Below, piece after piece: positions 10,528 through 21,951 of a stretch of 64,000 bases of DNA. This DNA is from Plasmodiophora brassicae (lineage: Eukaryota > Endomyxa > Phytomyxea > Plasmodiophorida > Plasmodiophoridae). Position 1 is the stretch's first letter; the number at the start of each line of letters is the position of its first letter. The stretch is taken from positions 434,001 through 498,000 of the forward strand of contig JASFAU010000017.1 of the NCBI GenBank assembly GCA_039704465.1, written 5' to 3'. Below the pieces are notes generated by a model. That model was not told the origin of the DNA, made no database searches, and saw only the letters and a list, made by a program, of their open reading frames with translations. The position numbers and the translations under genes were made by a program.

Positions 10528-11698
10528 TGCAAGCCGCCCGATTCCAGTTCGCAGCCTCGTGCAACGGCGTCCGCCCTTGTTTGTTCTGGCGATTGATATT
10601 GGCGCCGCTCTTGAGTAGCTCTTCGACAATATCCGTCCGTCCGTACTGCGCCGCATAGTGTAGTGGTGTACTGCCACCCCCGTCAACCGCGTCGACGTCT
10701 GCCCCATGGTCGATCAGTAACGTCACGATTCCGGTGCCATCCGATCTCTCATCGTCGTCGTACTTGGCCGCGTCGAGATGCAGAGCTGTGCCAAGTCCAA
10801 TTCCGGCGCCTGCGTCGACCTCGATATCTGGGAACCGTAGCAGCAGCTCGACAAGACGAGTGTACCCATGGTGTGCAGCGTACTGTAGCGGGGACACAAA
10901 GTCATGTGGATTGCGGGGAAAGTCGGTGACGATCACGCCGGGAATACTGAGTAACAGCTCTACAACCTCGGGATGATTGTCTGTAGTGGCCCAATGCAGC
11001 GCGGTAAAGTCCCCATCAAACCCTCCGTTGTTCACCAAGTAGATGTTGCCATGACCGGTGATAAGGAGCGATCGAATCTCTTCCATGATGGCTTCCTTCC
11101 GCTGGATGCTGTATTGCGTCACATCGGCATCACGCAGCATTTGGTAGGCTGGGGTTCCCACTACAATGCGTTCTAATGTCGTCATGGGCAGACGGGTCTC
11201 GCGGCGCCGGATCCAAGCAATGTCCTCGCAGGTGTACTTCATGGGTTCGATGTACCGCTCGAGGCGCCCCATCTGAAGGTACTGTGCGGCTTCCAGCATA
11301 CGCATTCGATCAGCGAGGCTTGGGAGGTTAACGCGAACTCAGCGACGAGTTGTACTGCGGCCCTGTGGCAGTAGTTGGTAGTGATCAGTGATCATCGACG
11401 ATCGACACAAGTGACTTACATCATCGGCATCAACTGTCGCGATGTAGTTTGCGAACAGTCGCAGCTCCTTTTCAGCGACCCGCTCCAGGGCAAAGGGGCG
11501 GATTAAACGCGCTGGGACATCTTCGACGAGATTCTGCAGACAACCGGAGTGGGCGGTGGCGCGCTTGGACTTGACCTTGCAACAGATATTGTAACCTCCG
11601 TCGTAAAGGTACAACCTACGAGGGGTCGCGAAACTGACGCCAAGGGTCAGGGCGATGCACGTCAGAACGACACTTGAGTAACGCCCGCCGTCAGCCAT
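10517..11698 (-). pseudogene. SKP1-like/ankyrin gene with nonsense mutation (family member B)
   Basis: Exon 1 (11698-11420) encodes a signal peptide (VVLTCIALTLGVSFA) and an intact SKP1/POZ N-terminal half (LYLYDGGYNICCKV...LRLFANYI). The GTAAGT donor and a 57-base intron match gene A. In exon 2, from 11362, the frame meets TGA at 11341-11339, where gene A has TGG in otherwise alignable sequence. Behind it the ankyrin frame remains open to 10517 with repeats (ALHWATTDN, TPLHYAAQYG, TPLHEAANW), then ends early because ~190 bases present in A are missing. Splicing directly to a CACAG acceptor at 11282 could bypass the stop (intron ~138 bases), so a rescued product cannot be excluded. Confidence 0.75.
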
Positions 11699-11852
11699 TG
11701 CCAATCGGTGCTCTGGTTCAGGGCAAGTATCAGAATGAGACGCCGGCCGGTACGCGCCCGCTGTCAGCTGCGCTCCCGCGGACTCCGTGCGGACTCCGTA
11801 CCATGGAGATTGGAGTCTGCGGCACCTTCCCGAAACAACACATGGCACCGAT

Positions 11853-12191
11853 GCAAGCGTGAAGGTCTGGATGGCGAGCAGCGGCTGACCCATCGCAGGT
11901 GCAACCTCCACGTCCGCGCCCTCAACGCATGCCGGGAGCGTATAAACGCAGTTACGCCTGTATTTAAACGAACGACACCTAGATCAGAAGGTGAAGGGCG
12001 TACGCGGCAACGACGGTGATGAACGCCGTCGTCGTCGCAGATGCCGAACCCGAACCATAATAGTCAGGTTCCTCCGGATGACGCGCATTGGCATCGTACA
12101 TGAAACGGCGCGCCGCTCTAGAAGACCCGGACGCCCGACGGCGTCTGGCAGTTGGATCAGCGTAGGGAGCACCCGGGATTGCGATAGACGG
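11853..12191 (+). repeat. Direct repeat, right copy
   Basis: The parental copy of the repeat at 9489-9794. On the minus strand it contains the C-terminal codons of the giant protein (from PSIAIPGAPYADPT to the hydrophobic tail), its stop at 11979-11981 and ~125 bases of 3' flank. A TATAAA-like motif (GAGCGTATAAACGC) is in both copies. Confidence 0.9.
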
Positions 12192-15100
12192 GAAGGGGTT
12201 ATCGTCCTTGCTCGGGCACCACTGCGAGATCAGGAACTCGGGACGGTGCGCCTCGATGATGATGTCGCTTTTGTCGAGAACGTGCAGGATGTAGAAGCGG
12301 AACGCGTCCTCCGCGCCAACCAGCGCCTCGTGACGAGCGCCTTCCCATTCGGCAGCGTTCATGACGGATAACGTACCCTGGTACAGGTTGACATCCGCCA
12401 GGAGGCGTTGCACGAACGTCGAGCTGGCGTCGGCGATGCCCGGCAGGCTGCTGACCTGACTGGGCGTTGTCGTGTAGATCAACGTAGAGTCGGTCGACAG
12501 CGACGACGACGATTCCAGCGCCCGTACGAGGTTGAGCTCCTCGATCGATGCGAGGACGACGGACGCGTCGTTGTTGGCACCGACACGGACGATGACCTGG
12601 AAGGGCGTCTTCCGGTACCGACTGACTGCGTCGTCACCGCCCTGCGACCCGACCCGGGTCTCGCAGAACCGATCGGTCACGAAGATGTTGTCGTGGATCA
12701 TCCGGTCGGTGCCATCCGGGACGGGCACATTGCCGGAGGCAGCGTGCCCGCGAACACCACGACGGACGATCTCGTTGAGTCGCCGCATCGGCCGGTGGCC
12801 ATCCTCGCCACGAACCTGGCGCAGGAACTCCTCGCGATACTCGTCCAAATCGGTGCGAACCGGCGCCGGATCAGCTGGATGAACTTCGACCTCCTGCCCC
12901 ACCGGTTGTCAATAGGATTGCCGCACGACGCAACGAGCAGGCATACGCACCTGTTCCTGTTGCTGCTCCTGTTCCTGTTGCTGCTCCTCCTCCTGCTCCT
13001 GGACCTGCTCGCGACCCTCGTCGGTCCCTGCGCCGTCGACGCCTTGCTCGCCCAGCAACGGGAAGCCGTCAATGATCGACGACATCGCGTCACGAAGCAG
13101 GTCCCGCTCATCGTTGGAGAACACGCCGGTCACGTGGACGTTGTTCAGCAGCGCGTCACGACGACCCTCCAGAAGCGTCCGCATCGTCGCCGCTGCATCG
13201 TCCCGCATCAGCAGATCGACGAACGCCTCGCTCTGCGACCGGCCAAACAGCGACGGGGCGTCATTGCGGACGGCGGCCACCATGGCCTGGAAGTTGTTCG
13301 CGTCGACGGCCGTCGCGTACATCTTGGACAGTATCGCGTCCCGGACGACGTCGTCGATCTTCTGGAACACGCTCTGTAGGTTCTGCTTGCGCTCCTGCTG
13401 GAATTGGACCGACTGGGCGTTGCGAAGCATGGCGGCCACATCGGCAACGCCAGCGAAGGCCACGAACTGGACGGTTTGTGTCGCGAGGAACTTTCGCATT
13501 CGCATGACGCCCTGAAGGACGTCCCGAAGAGGCGTGTCGGCGCTGATCGTGGCGATGCCGTTGGCGTCGATGCGCTGCGGGACGTCCGACCCGGTGATAT
13601 GCCGATGGTCGTAGTAGGTGAACACGGCGGTCGTGTCGATCGGCGAGTGACCCGTTACCGACTGGATCGTGGCCGCATCCGTCCCAGGCAATGGGCGGTC
13701 GCCGAGGTCGCCGTTGTTCTGCCGGACCAGAACCCGAGGCTGGTTGGAGGCCTCGTCGTAGAAGATGACGGCCTGGACATGGGATTGGCACTGGAGAACG
13801 TCGCGAGCGACCTCGACATTGCGAACGCCTTTGAAATGCGCGCCAATGTCGATGAGAGCGGTTGTCGAGGCGGACGTCGACGCCCGCAGGATACGGGCAG
13901 CAAGCACGTCAGACCCATCGGGAACGTGAAGCAAATCCTGGCCCAGGTGCAGGATCCGGCTGACGACCTGCCCGTTAGCGCCGGCGTCCAGCAGGATGCC
14001 GTCCTGGGCACGGCAGATCCGGTCCGGGAAGATGAACCGGTTCTCGAGCGTTCCCGAGTACCCCTGCAGGGACTGGAACATGGACCCGAGGTTCTGCACG
14101 TTGCCCGTGATCTGCCGTTCGACCACCTTGGCGTTGTTCAGGATGTTCTCTACGACAAAGTCCATCAGCATGGCCTGGACTTCGGGACGACGGGATAGAA
14201 GCGCTTCGCGAACGAGGTCCGCGTCCTGTTCAGCATCCGCACTGGACAACTGAACCTTGTCCGAGGTCAGGTACTTGAATTGCATTCCTTCCTCGCAGAA
14301 ATCGGGGTCCTCCCAGCGGTTCGCCTTCTGTTTGCGCCACCGGATATACGCTTTGGCCTGCTCTCTGTCCAGGCCGCTGTGCAGGTACATGATGGCCCCC
14401 CGGTTGATGATTTCCCACAGGCTCGCGATTTCACTCGTCTCGCTGGGCGTGTTCGCAGCAACGTACGGGCATGGAAAAGGATCAGCAGGGCGTTTAGCTC
14501 GGCCGTAATGCTGGTTGACATTGCCCTGTAGGGCGAACGGCACCTTGCGATGCAGCTGGACATGGACGTAGGCCAAGTGTTCTTTGGCGACACCCGTCAG
14601 ATCCTGCGGTAAGGCTTCGAACGCACGAGAGCCCGTCCCGGAAAGGAACGTCGCGAGAGCGTCCTTGTCGAGCATCGGCGGGGACTCTGCATCTGGGTCG
14701 AGCGCGCATGCCCGAGCCCAGTGGCTCGACGAGCTGACAAAGTCGGCGGCCCAGTCAATCAAACGGGGACGAATCACGCTGGCGTAAGCTTCCGCGTCGA
14801 CGGAATGGTCCCTGGCTTTGAAGTCGACCAGCCCCGAGGTCGACAGGTGCAGGAACAGGCTGCCGGCGAAGTGCACGCGTAATCGGTCCGCGCCAATGGC
14901 ACCGCCAGACGGCAGGTTGTGCTCCAGTTTCGGGTTGAACGTCATGTCGATCTCGTCGAACGTCGCCGCCGCGCGCTCCTTGATCAGGAGCAGGATCCGA
15001 CCCAAACGCTCGATCGAGGTGGGCGACGCGTGGGGCCGCGACACGAGATCAATGTACGTGTTCTGCAGCAGGTGCAGCGTACGCGGGGCCATCAGCACGT

Positions 15101-18100
15101 ACTGGTGGTTCCGAATGCAATTCAGCAGCGTCTCATACAGACGTTGTAGTTTCCTAGACCCCACACGTCAGATTCATCCAGGAGACGCAGGCAATGAGCA
15201 CATACTCGGGATGGACGTCTTCCGCATGGCGCGAGAACGTGATCACGCGAGCGCGCTGGCCAAAGAACGCAGCGGATCGGGCCGTCATGTCGCCCGCGTT
15301 CTGTTCGAACAGCGCCGCCGGCGGCACCATGATCGATAGGTGGTAGCCATCGGCCTTGGCCAAGGCCATCAGCGTCCCGAGAACGAACGTCTTGCCGGCC
15401 GCCATCAGTCGCTGCAAGATCATCGATCGGAACGAGTTCGCGTCCTGCCTGGCCAGCAGCTCGAGAACGTCATTGAACTGGTCGGGTCGCAGACGCAGGC
15501 CGGCCTCCAGCTCGAACACGACGATCATTGGGTGCGCTACGATATGCTCGAACGCCGATAGTTCCGTGCGGGTCTTGGCAAGCTCGGCCCCGACGCTCTG
15601 CATATCGTTCGACATCGCAGACTGCACGATTCGTTTGCAGTGCTGCCTGGTAACGACCAGCAGCACGTGCCGAAGAAGGGCGCCATGCAGGCGTTTGATG
15701 ACTGCGTCGTCGTTCGCCAGCGCAGGGAACCTCGCTTTGTACAACGTGGACGATGCTGTTGCCAGCAGGTGCAGCAACGACTGGTACTCGAACTGATCGC
15801 CGTCACCCATCCCTTCCGCGAACAGTTCATGTCGACGATCGTTGCCACCTTTGCGGACGATGCCCTGGATCGCCTCCTCGCTTTGCGCAATTGACTCGTC
15901 TAGCCGGCCGACCAGGTTGTCCAGGGCGTCAACGAGACCTTGGTGCGACCCCGTCAGCGTGTACTTCATCCTCTGTTGGCGAAGTCGGTTGGCGCCCCGT
16001 CGTGTTTCCATGACGACGTCTTCGGATCGCGCCCGCTCGAACTCGGGTACATCCGCCAGTTGCAGCGACGATATCGTATCGGCTGAAGCGACGTCTGCCT
16101 CGTCGGTGGTAACGCGAAGATTATCATCCATCGCCTTGCGGAGCCCATCTTCAAAGCCGCGGAACTCCCCGAACAGGCTCGCGGCGCTCTGGGCGGGGCG
16201 CACGATATCGGGCGCGTCTGACAGGTCGTACTGCTCCAGGCGGGCGCGACCGCGAAAGATGCCGACGAGGTTCCTGACTTGGTGCTGATTGGTCAGCTTT
16301 GTGACCTCGCAGTCCTGGTTGGGATGAGCGCGTGTGAGAAACCTTCGAATCGGAGCGCGGCTGTACGACAAGAAGGCGTTATGTGGGGATCCCTGTCGGA
16401 TACGAAGCAACGATGTTACCTAGGCCGCTTTCCGCGCGTATTAACAAGCAGCCAATGGCTCAGGCGAGTATGCAAGGCCTCATCAACACCTCCGCCAGAA
16501 AGGCCGAGATCCCGATCGAGTTGGTCTTGCACATCGTTGTTCTGCTGCAGCGGGTTCTCCTGAAGAGCGGTACAGAGATGCTGCGGTTTGGACGCGGGCA
16601 GCGTGGCGTCGGTCTCCTCCACCGTATACGACCGGCAATCCCACACCGTCGAGGAAATCGTCGCGGGCAACTCCCGTGGAAGGTTGTCGTTGACGAGCCA
16701 GGCCGCGCGAGCGGCAATCTGGAAAGTGTCGAAAGGCGGGCTGATTCTCTCCAGCTCTTCCAACAGGCGAAGCTCCTGCAGGGGCGTCCGGACCAGGATA
16801 ACGTTAGTCGACGACGGTTGGCCGTGGCTTGTGCCGACGAGATCGTTGTAGGCCAGCAGGCGGAACCGAACCGGAAGATTGCCATGTACCCGATAATACG
16901 AAACGAGGAGGCGGGCATGGAGCAGCCTGCTGCGCCTCTTTCTTGAGTCGACGGTCGACTCCCGATTATCCTCATCGAGAAACATGACCAGCGTCCGCAC
17001 GGCAATCGCTTCCGGGAGAGCGTCGTCACGGTCGACCATTTGTTTCAGTAAATCGAATTCGTCGTCGGTCCAGGGGGTCAACAGATGCACCGATTTCAGC
17101 ATGGACAAGGCGAGCGCGTACCGCCGGTCGATAAGGTGGCAGAACGCAACCAGGATCCGGTCAACCCGTTCTCGCGCGACGACCATGTCGACATGAACGC
17201 CCTTGCGATCAGACTGACGTCGCGATACGTCGACAAGTCGAGTGAATCCGGGAACACTGGCGAACGCCTTGAGACGATCCGCGCCGAGTTTGCGAACCAA
17301 GAGGAACTTGTGCCTGCCCATCCCGTGAAGGCGTTGGTCGGGTTCGAGAACGAAGGTCGGGTCGGCTTCCCAAGCGAGGTCACTCGGTTTGGAAGCGGAG
17401 CAGGTCGAAAATGCCAGAGGAGCGCCAAGGTAGATGTGCTCGTAGAAGACAACGCGATGGCAACGGCCCGACGTAGACGATGATTCGAAAACGTCGAACG
17501 AAGTGACGCCATCAGGGACCGTTAGCGTGTTGCTACCGACCAGGAGGAATGCATGGCTGTGCCTCGCCCGAAACGTTGCCGTCGACGATGGATCAGCGAA
17601 TTCGAATTGTACCGGAGAGGAACCCGACGAACGTGAGGCCCTTGCGATGGGCTGGAGGAGGTCGTTCGTTATCAGGACGGCGTTATCGCTTGACGACGTT
17701 GCGATTCGGCGCCAGACGAACTTCCCTTTGGCATCCTTCACGCGGCCAAGCATAGCGCGAACGAACATGCCGCCATCAACTTCGTCCAACTGATCCGAGT
17801 GGTCACCCGTGACCAGTTCATACTGGGCGTCCGTAGTGTGCATGACGACGGCGTGCGGGTGAATGTCCCGCAGGCGACGATGCCCGGCAGGCATCTGGAT
17901 GACCAATTTTGTCCAAGTCGAGGGCGACGATGGTGACACAGTGAACGTCGGCGGGTCGTTGAACACTTTGACGATGGAGATCTGCGGGTCGCGGCCGATT
18001 GCCAGGTTCGACACGAGGAAAGAGTGGCCATACATCTCGGTGGCCTTGCGCGTAAACTGACCCAGCGACGACCCATCAATGGTTTGACAGCGAACCTCGG

Positions 18101-21100
18101 ACGACATTAGGTCAAACGCGCATTTGCCTCGCTGACCGTATCCCGAACAGGCAGGATTGCGTGCATTCACACACGTCCAGCGCAGCGAAGAGGCGAGCTC
18201 AATCAGCTTCGACTCATCACCACCACTGTTGTCGCACGTGGCACCAATCTCAACTCGGCGACCCTCGCGAAGGTCGTGCAAGACGGTCCAAAGGGCGGGG
18301 CCGTCGGCCAACAGGTTCAGGTCGTTGACGATCTCCTCCGACTTCAATGCCATATACAAGTCGGCCTGATGATGAATGTGGCGGTAGGCGGGAGCGGCAC
18401 CCGAATCGACATCGTCGTCCGGCACGTCGTACAGACGGAGGCCTTGCCGTGCTGTCAAGTGCTTGAGCCAGTCCTTGTCGCGCCCGTTCGGGCAGTCATC
18501 ATCGACGGAACTCGCGATAATCATGACGGCGTGCGCCAGGGACCTGACCGACGGCGATGTCCAGATATCCTCTTCCTGGGCGATGCGATCCTCGAGCTCC
18601 AGGAGAAGGTCACGACGGGCGTGGCACTCCGTGTCACACACAGGCCGGAACGATCGGATGCGGAAGGTCAGCGCGTACAGCCAGAGAATCGTGCGCTGCT
18701 CGCGAGCCGTAGTCGGCGGGATGATATCCAGACCACGGCGGGCGGCCGCTAGAACCGCGTCGACAACCGGGGAACCTTGCCGGCACAGGTATTGCAAGCC
18801 TCCACCCGAGCCAGTGGGACCCTGGAACAGGGCAAAGTCGATCATGTCCTGGTGCGCATAGTTCCTCAGGTCCAGGCGGCCGGATTGCCACGCGAACAGC
18901 ATCGATGGGATTCGCGTCTGATTACGGAACATGATCGATAGCGTTAGCCGATGGGCAGCGGCACCCTCAGAGACCAGGAAGTCGTTCTCCTCGAACATAT
19001 GCCGAGCCTGGCCGACGGCGATTGCATAATGGATAGCAGTCCAGGCGCGGTTCCGACCACATTGATTTCGTGGCCGCAGGAACCGGTTGTTCGACGTCCG
19101 GGTCAGGGAGTCATACGTCGTGTCGGAGTCCAAATTGCGAAGAAAGCTTAGTCCATACTGAAGCGGCACCAGGTCTGTAGCGTGATTGTGGGCGCGGCCA
19201 CTGTGACCGGGTAGGACCACCTCCACGGGACAATGGGCGTCACTATCGAGGTCCACCACGCGCGGGGAATGATAGAAACTGAACCTTGGCGACCCCACAC
19301 TCGTCATATGGCCTTCGACCTGGATCCAAAGAGAAGCCAACGCCTTGAGGTGGTTCGCAACGAACGCTGACAGCATCAACGAAGACCGTGTCGACGCGAT
19401 GTACAGCTCCGGTAGAGCAAACGGCAGGTGGTCGGTGGCAATCAGCCCGTAGACGATGCAAGCGCTGTCCTGGTCGTGGAACTTCTTCATCGAGATTTTG
19501 CTTTCCCAATGATCACGAGGATGAACATGCACGCTCGTGATCCGACCGGCGACCGTCATCATCCATTGTCGAAACGCCATCGGATCGGTCATCAGGCTTC
19601 GGTAGACGTTGCTCGGCGGCAGCGCGTCCACATCGCAGGAGTCGACCGGGTGACCCAGCGCGTCGAACATGTCGTCAAGGTGATCCTGATACGACCGGTC
19701 GTAGGACAGGACGAACAGGGAATGGCGCAGGCGGCACAGGTTGTGATTGGACATGCGGTGCGAGCCGAGTAGCGGGGTGGAGCCCCGATCGATGACCAGG
19801 GCGTTCAGGCGGCATACCACGCGCCACATCATAATCAGGAGCTTGTTCAAAGCCAGTGCGCAGTCCCAGTGCAACTCCTCGTTCGCCATTTCCTCCAGCG
19901 GATCAACAATCGCTTCGATGGAACGGAACACCGAATCAGCGTCCTCATTCGACATTGACGAATAGTGTTCGGCGCGTAGAACGTGCCGGGGAATGGCGAG
20001 GATCGCTGCGGTTAACGCAAAGTAGTCGGCTTGCACCAGCGGTTCCAGTGCTTCCATGGACCGCGCCATCTCCGATGGAGTCCGGAAGGCATTGGGAAGC
20101 GCATCCGACGGCATTGGCATACCCTCTGGCGGGTGTATGATGCGACGCTTGCCAGGAGCGTCAAGGAGCGGCGACCCCGTCAGCAGAGGACCGGCGACCG
20201 ACGTGGTCTGAACGGCAATCTGCATCGGCACGCTGCCGGCCAGCGCTTCAATCTTGTCGAACACCCGCTTGAACCGATTGTCGTCGACCACCAGTCCACC
20301 GGGTGCCAGCGGGGCGCCCTCCTTCAGTTGACGCCGGGCCATGTTCCGCGCCACTGACCGAAGGATGAACAGCCACGTATGCGGGTTGCTAATCGTCGTC
20401 GGATCCGCCCCGTCGAGAACGGACGTCATCAGGTTCACGGCCGCACGCTGGAGGTCCTCTTTGACCAGACGGAACCGGTCGCCCAGCGAAACGTGCAGGT
20501 AGGCGAGCTGCGACTTCATGGTGCACGTCCCTGACTGCTGGAACCGGGTCGACGGCATAACGACGGACGCGTCGTGGTACTGGTGAAGCGGCTGCAGAAT
20601 CCGCTGATAGATGTCGTCGGGCCCGTACTGCTCTGCCCCGGTTGGGAGGCGCTCGCGGGGGCCAGTCCTCATGGACATCAGGTGGAAGATGACGTCTAGT
20701 TTGTTGAGCAGGACGCCAGACGGAATGTTGACGAACTTGACGACGGGGACGACGTTGGCCCGATCCTTGCGCTTGACAAAGGCGTGGGCCCTGTGCGATC
20801 CCGCGCCCGCGTTGTACACAGCGACCGTCATCTTGCCCCCGGCGTAGGACATCTCCAGGAGCATCGCGTGTCCATTCGTCGTGGAGCGCCAGCCAATCGG
20901 CACGACGACGTTCTTGAACGCCACCAGGAACATCTTCGCAAGTTCGGCGAGGAACAACGCGTTGTCGGCGATGTCGTCCCCGAGCTCCATCACCCGGGCG
21001 AACACCGCCGCGACACCGATCTGCTGATGCTGCGCCGGCACGTCCGTCGCCGGCGGCAGCATGAACAGCAGCGCGTACATGAAGCGCAGCGCCTGCGAGT

Positions 21101-21653
21101 ACACGAGGCCATCGGCGCCGAGCGACGCCGCCCAGACGTCGCCGAAAAAGTTCGCGACCGGCCTGAGCAGCGCGTCGGGCTCGCCGAACGGGACGCTGCC
21201 CGCCTCGAGAATGCGCAACTGCTGCGACAGCAGCTGCAGTCGCGCATCTTCGTGCCTGACTGACGAGGCCGCGGGGCAATTGAGGGCGTGCGCGCGGTGC
21301 AGGACGAACGCGGCACTGGCGGTGTGCAGGGCGGACGCCTCGCGGTCGTCGGTCGTGATCGATGTCAGGTCGCGGAGGAACGTGCCGACGCCGGCGCAGA
21401 AGTCTTTTTCCGGTTGACCGGATGCCGCCGCGATGAACGACAGGAGCAGGCAGCGGCGCGTGTCGGTGCTGAGTGCGGATGTGAGCGCACCGGGCAACGA
21501 CGGCTTGGAAATGGCGACGCCGGCCCGCACTGGGTCGTTCTTGTACTCCCGGCAAGCCGCTATTGAGTTGTGTTCCGCGAGGGAACACCATGGTACTGCG
21601 TGAATCATGACGACGATGATGATGGTGAGGGCAGGCGAGCTGGAGCCCCCCAT
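11979..21653 (-). CDS. Giant secreted DUF3638-type P-loop protein
   Basis: Four exons (21653-16420, 16360-15206, 15153-12951, 12893-11979) splice to 3168 residues through introns of 59, 52 and 57 bases, all in phase. The N-terminus is a signal peptide (LTIIIVVMIHAVPWCSLA). Around residue 2040 an ExEAGLRLRPDQ stretch leads into the P-loop region QRLMAAGKTFVLGTLMALAK and MVPPAALFEQ; near 2645 YYDHRHITGSDV and GVMRMRKF match the DxxHTRGTD and MRMR helicase-like motifs of the DUF3638/DUF3645 family. The family's usual MGEGKS is here MAAGKT, so ATPase activity is uncertain. A Gln/Glu-rich linker (around 2840-2864) precedes the last exon. The protein ends in a hydrophobic tail (TTTAFITVVAAYALHLLI), either a GPI signal or a membrane anchor. 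Function unknown. Confidence 0.85.
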
Positions 21654-21951
21654 GGTTTGGCTATGCGATGCGCAGGCACCACCGGTGAATCCTAAGACTA
21701 TCCGATAGCGGAATGATCAACCGGCGCAGAAGCCGGAATTCGGAAATCATCACCGGATCGATCCACGTCAGTGTCGTCCTTGGCCGGAAGCTGGCCACCT
21801 ATCAAGTCATGCAATGATCCGGGCAACGTCAGTTGCGTCACGACCAGCGGCACGAACCATGCACGGGCCCCTATCGACGTCGTTGAACGTGGCTCTGTAT
21901 TGTCGGATGAATCGGTTTCCTGGCCTTGCCCTACACAGGGACACGATGGCG
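21654..21951. other. Spacer between the two giant genes
   Basis: Just under 300 bases between the start of the DUF3638-type gene and the end of the helicase gene, both on the minus strand. It must hold the promoter of the former and the polyadenylation region of the latter. I see no ORF or RNA. Confidence 0.5.

Noticed and set aside
12408..13379. Plus-strand frame with a Leu run opposite the giant gene's third and fourth exons
   Set aside because: The Leu run is the antisense of the Gln/Glu linker; no independent support.
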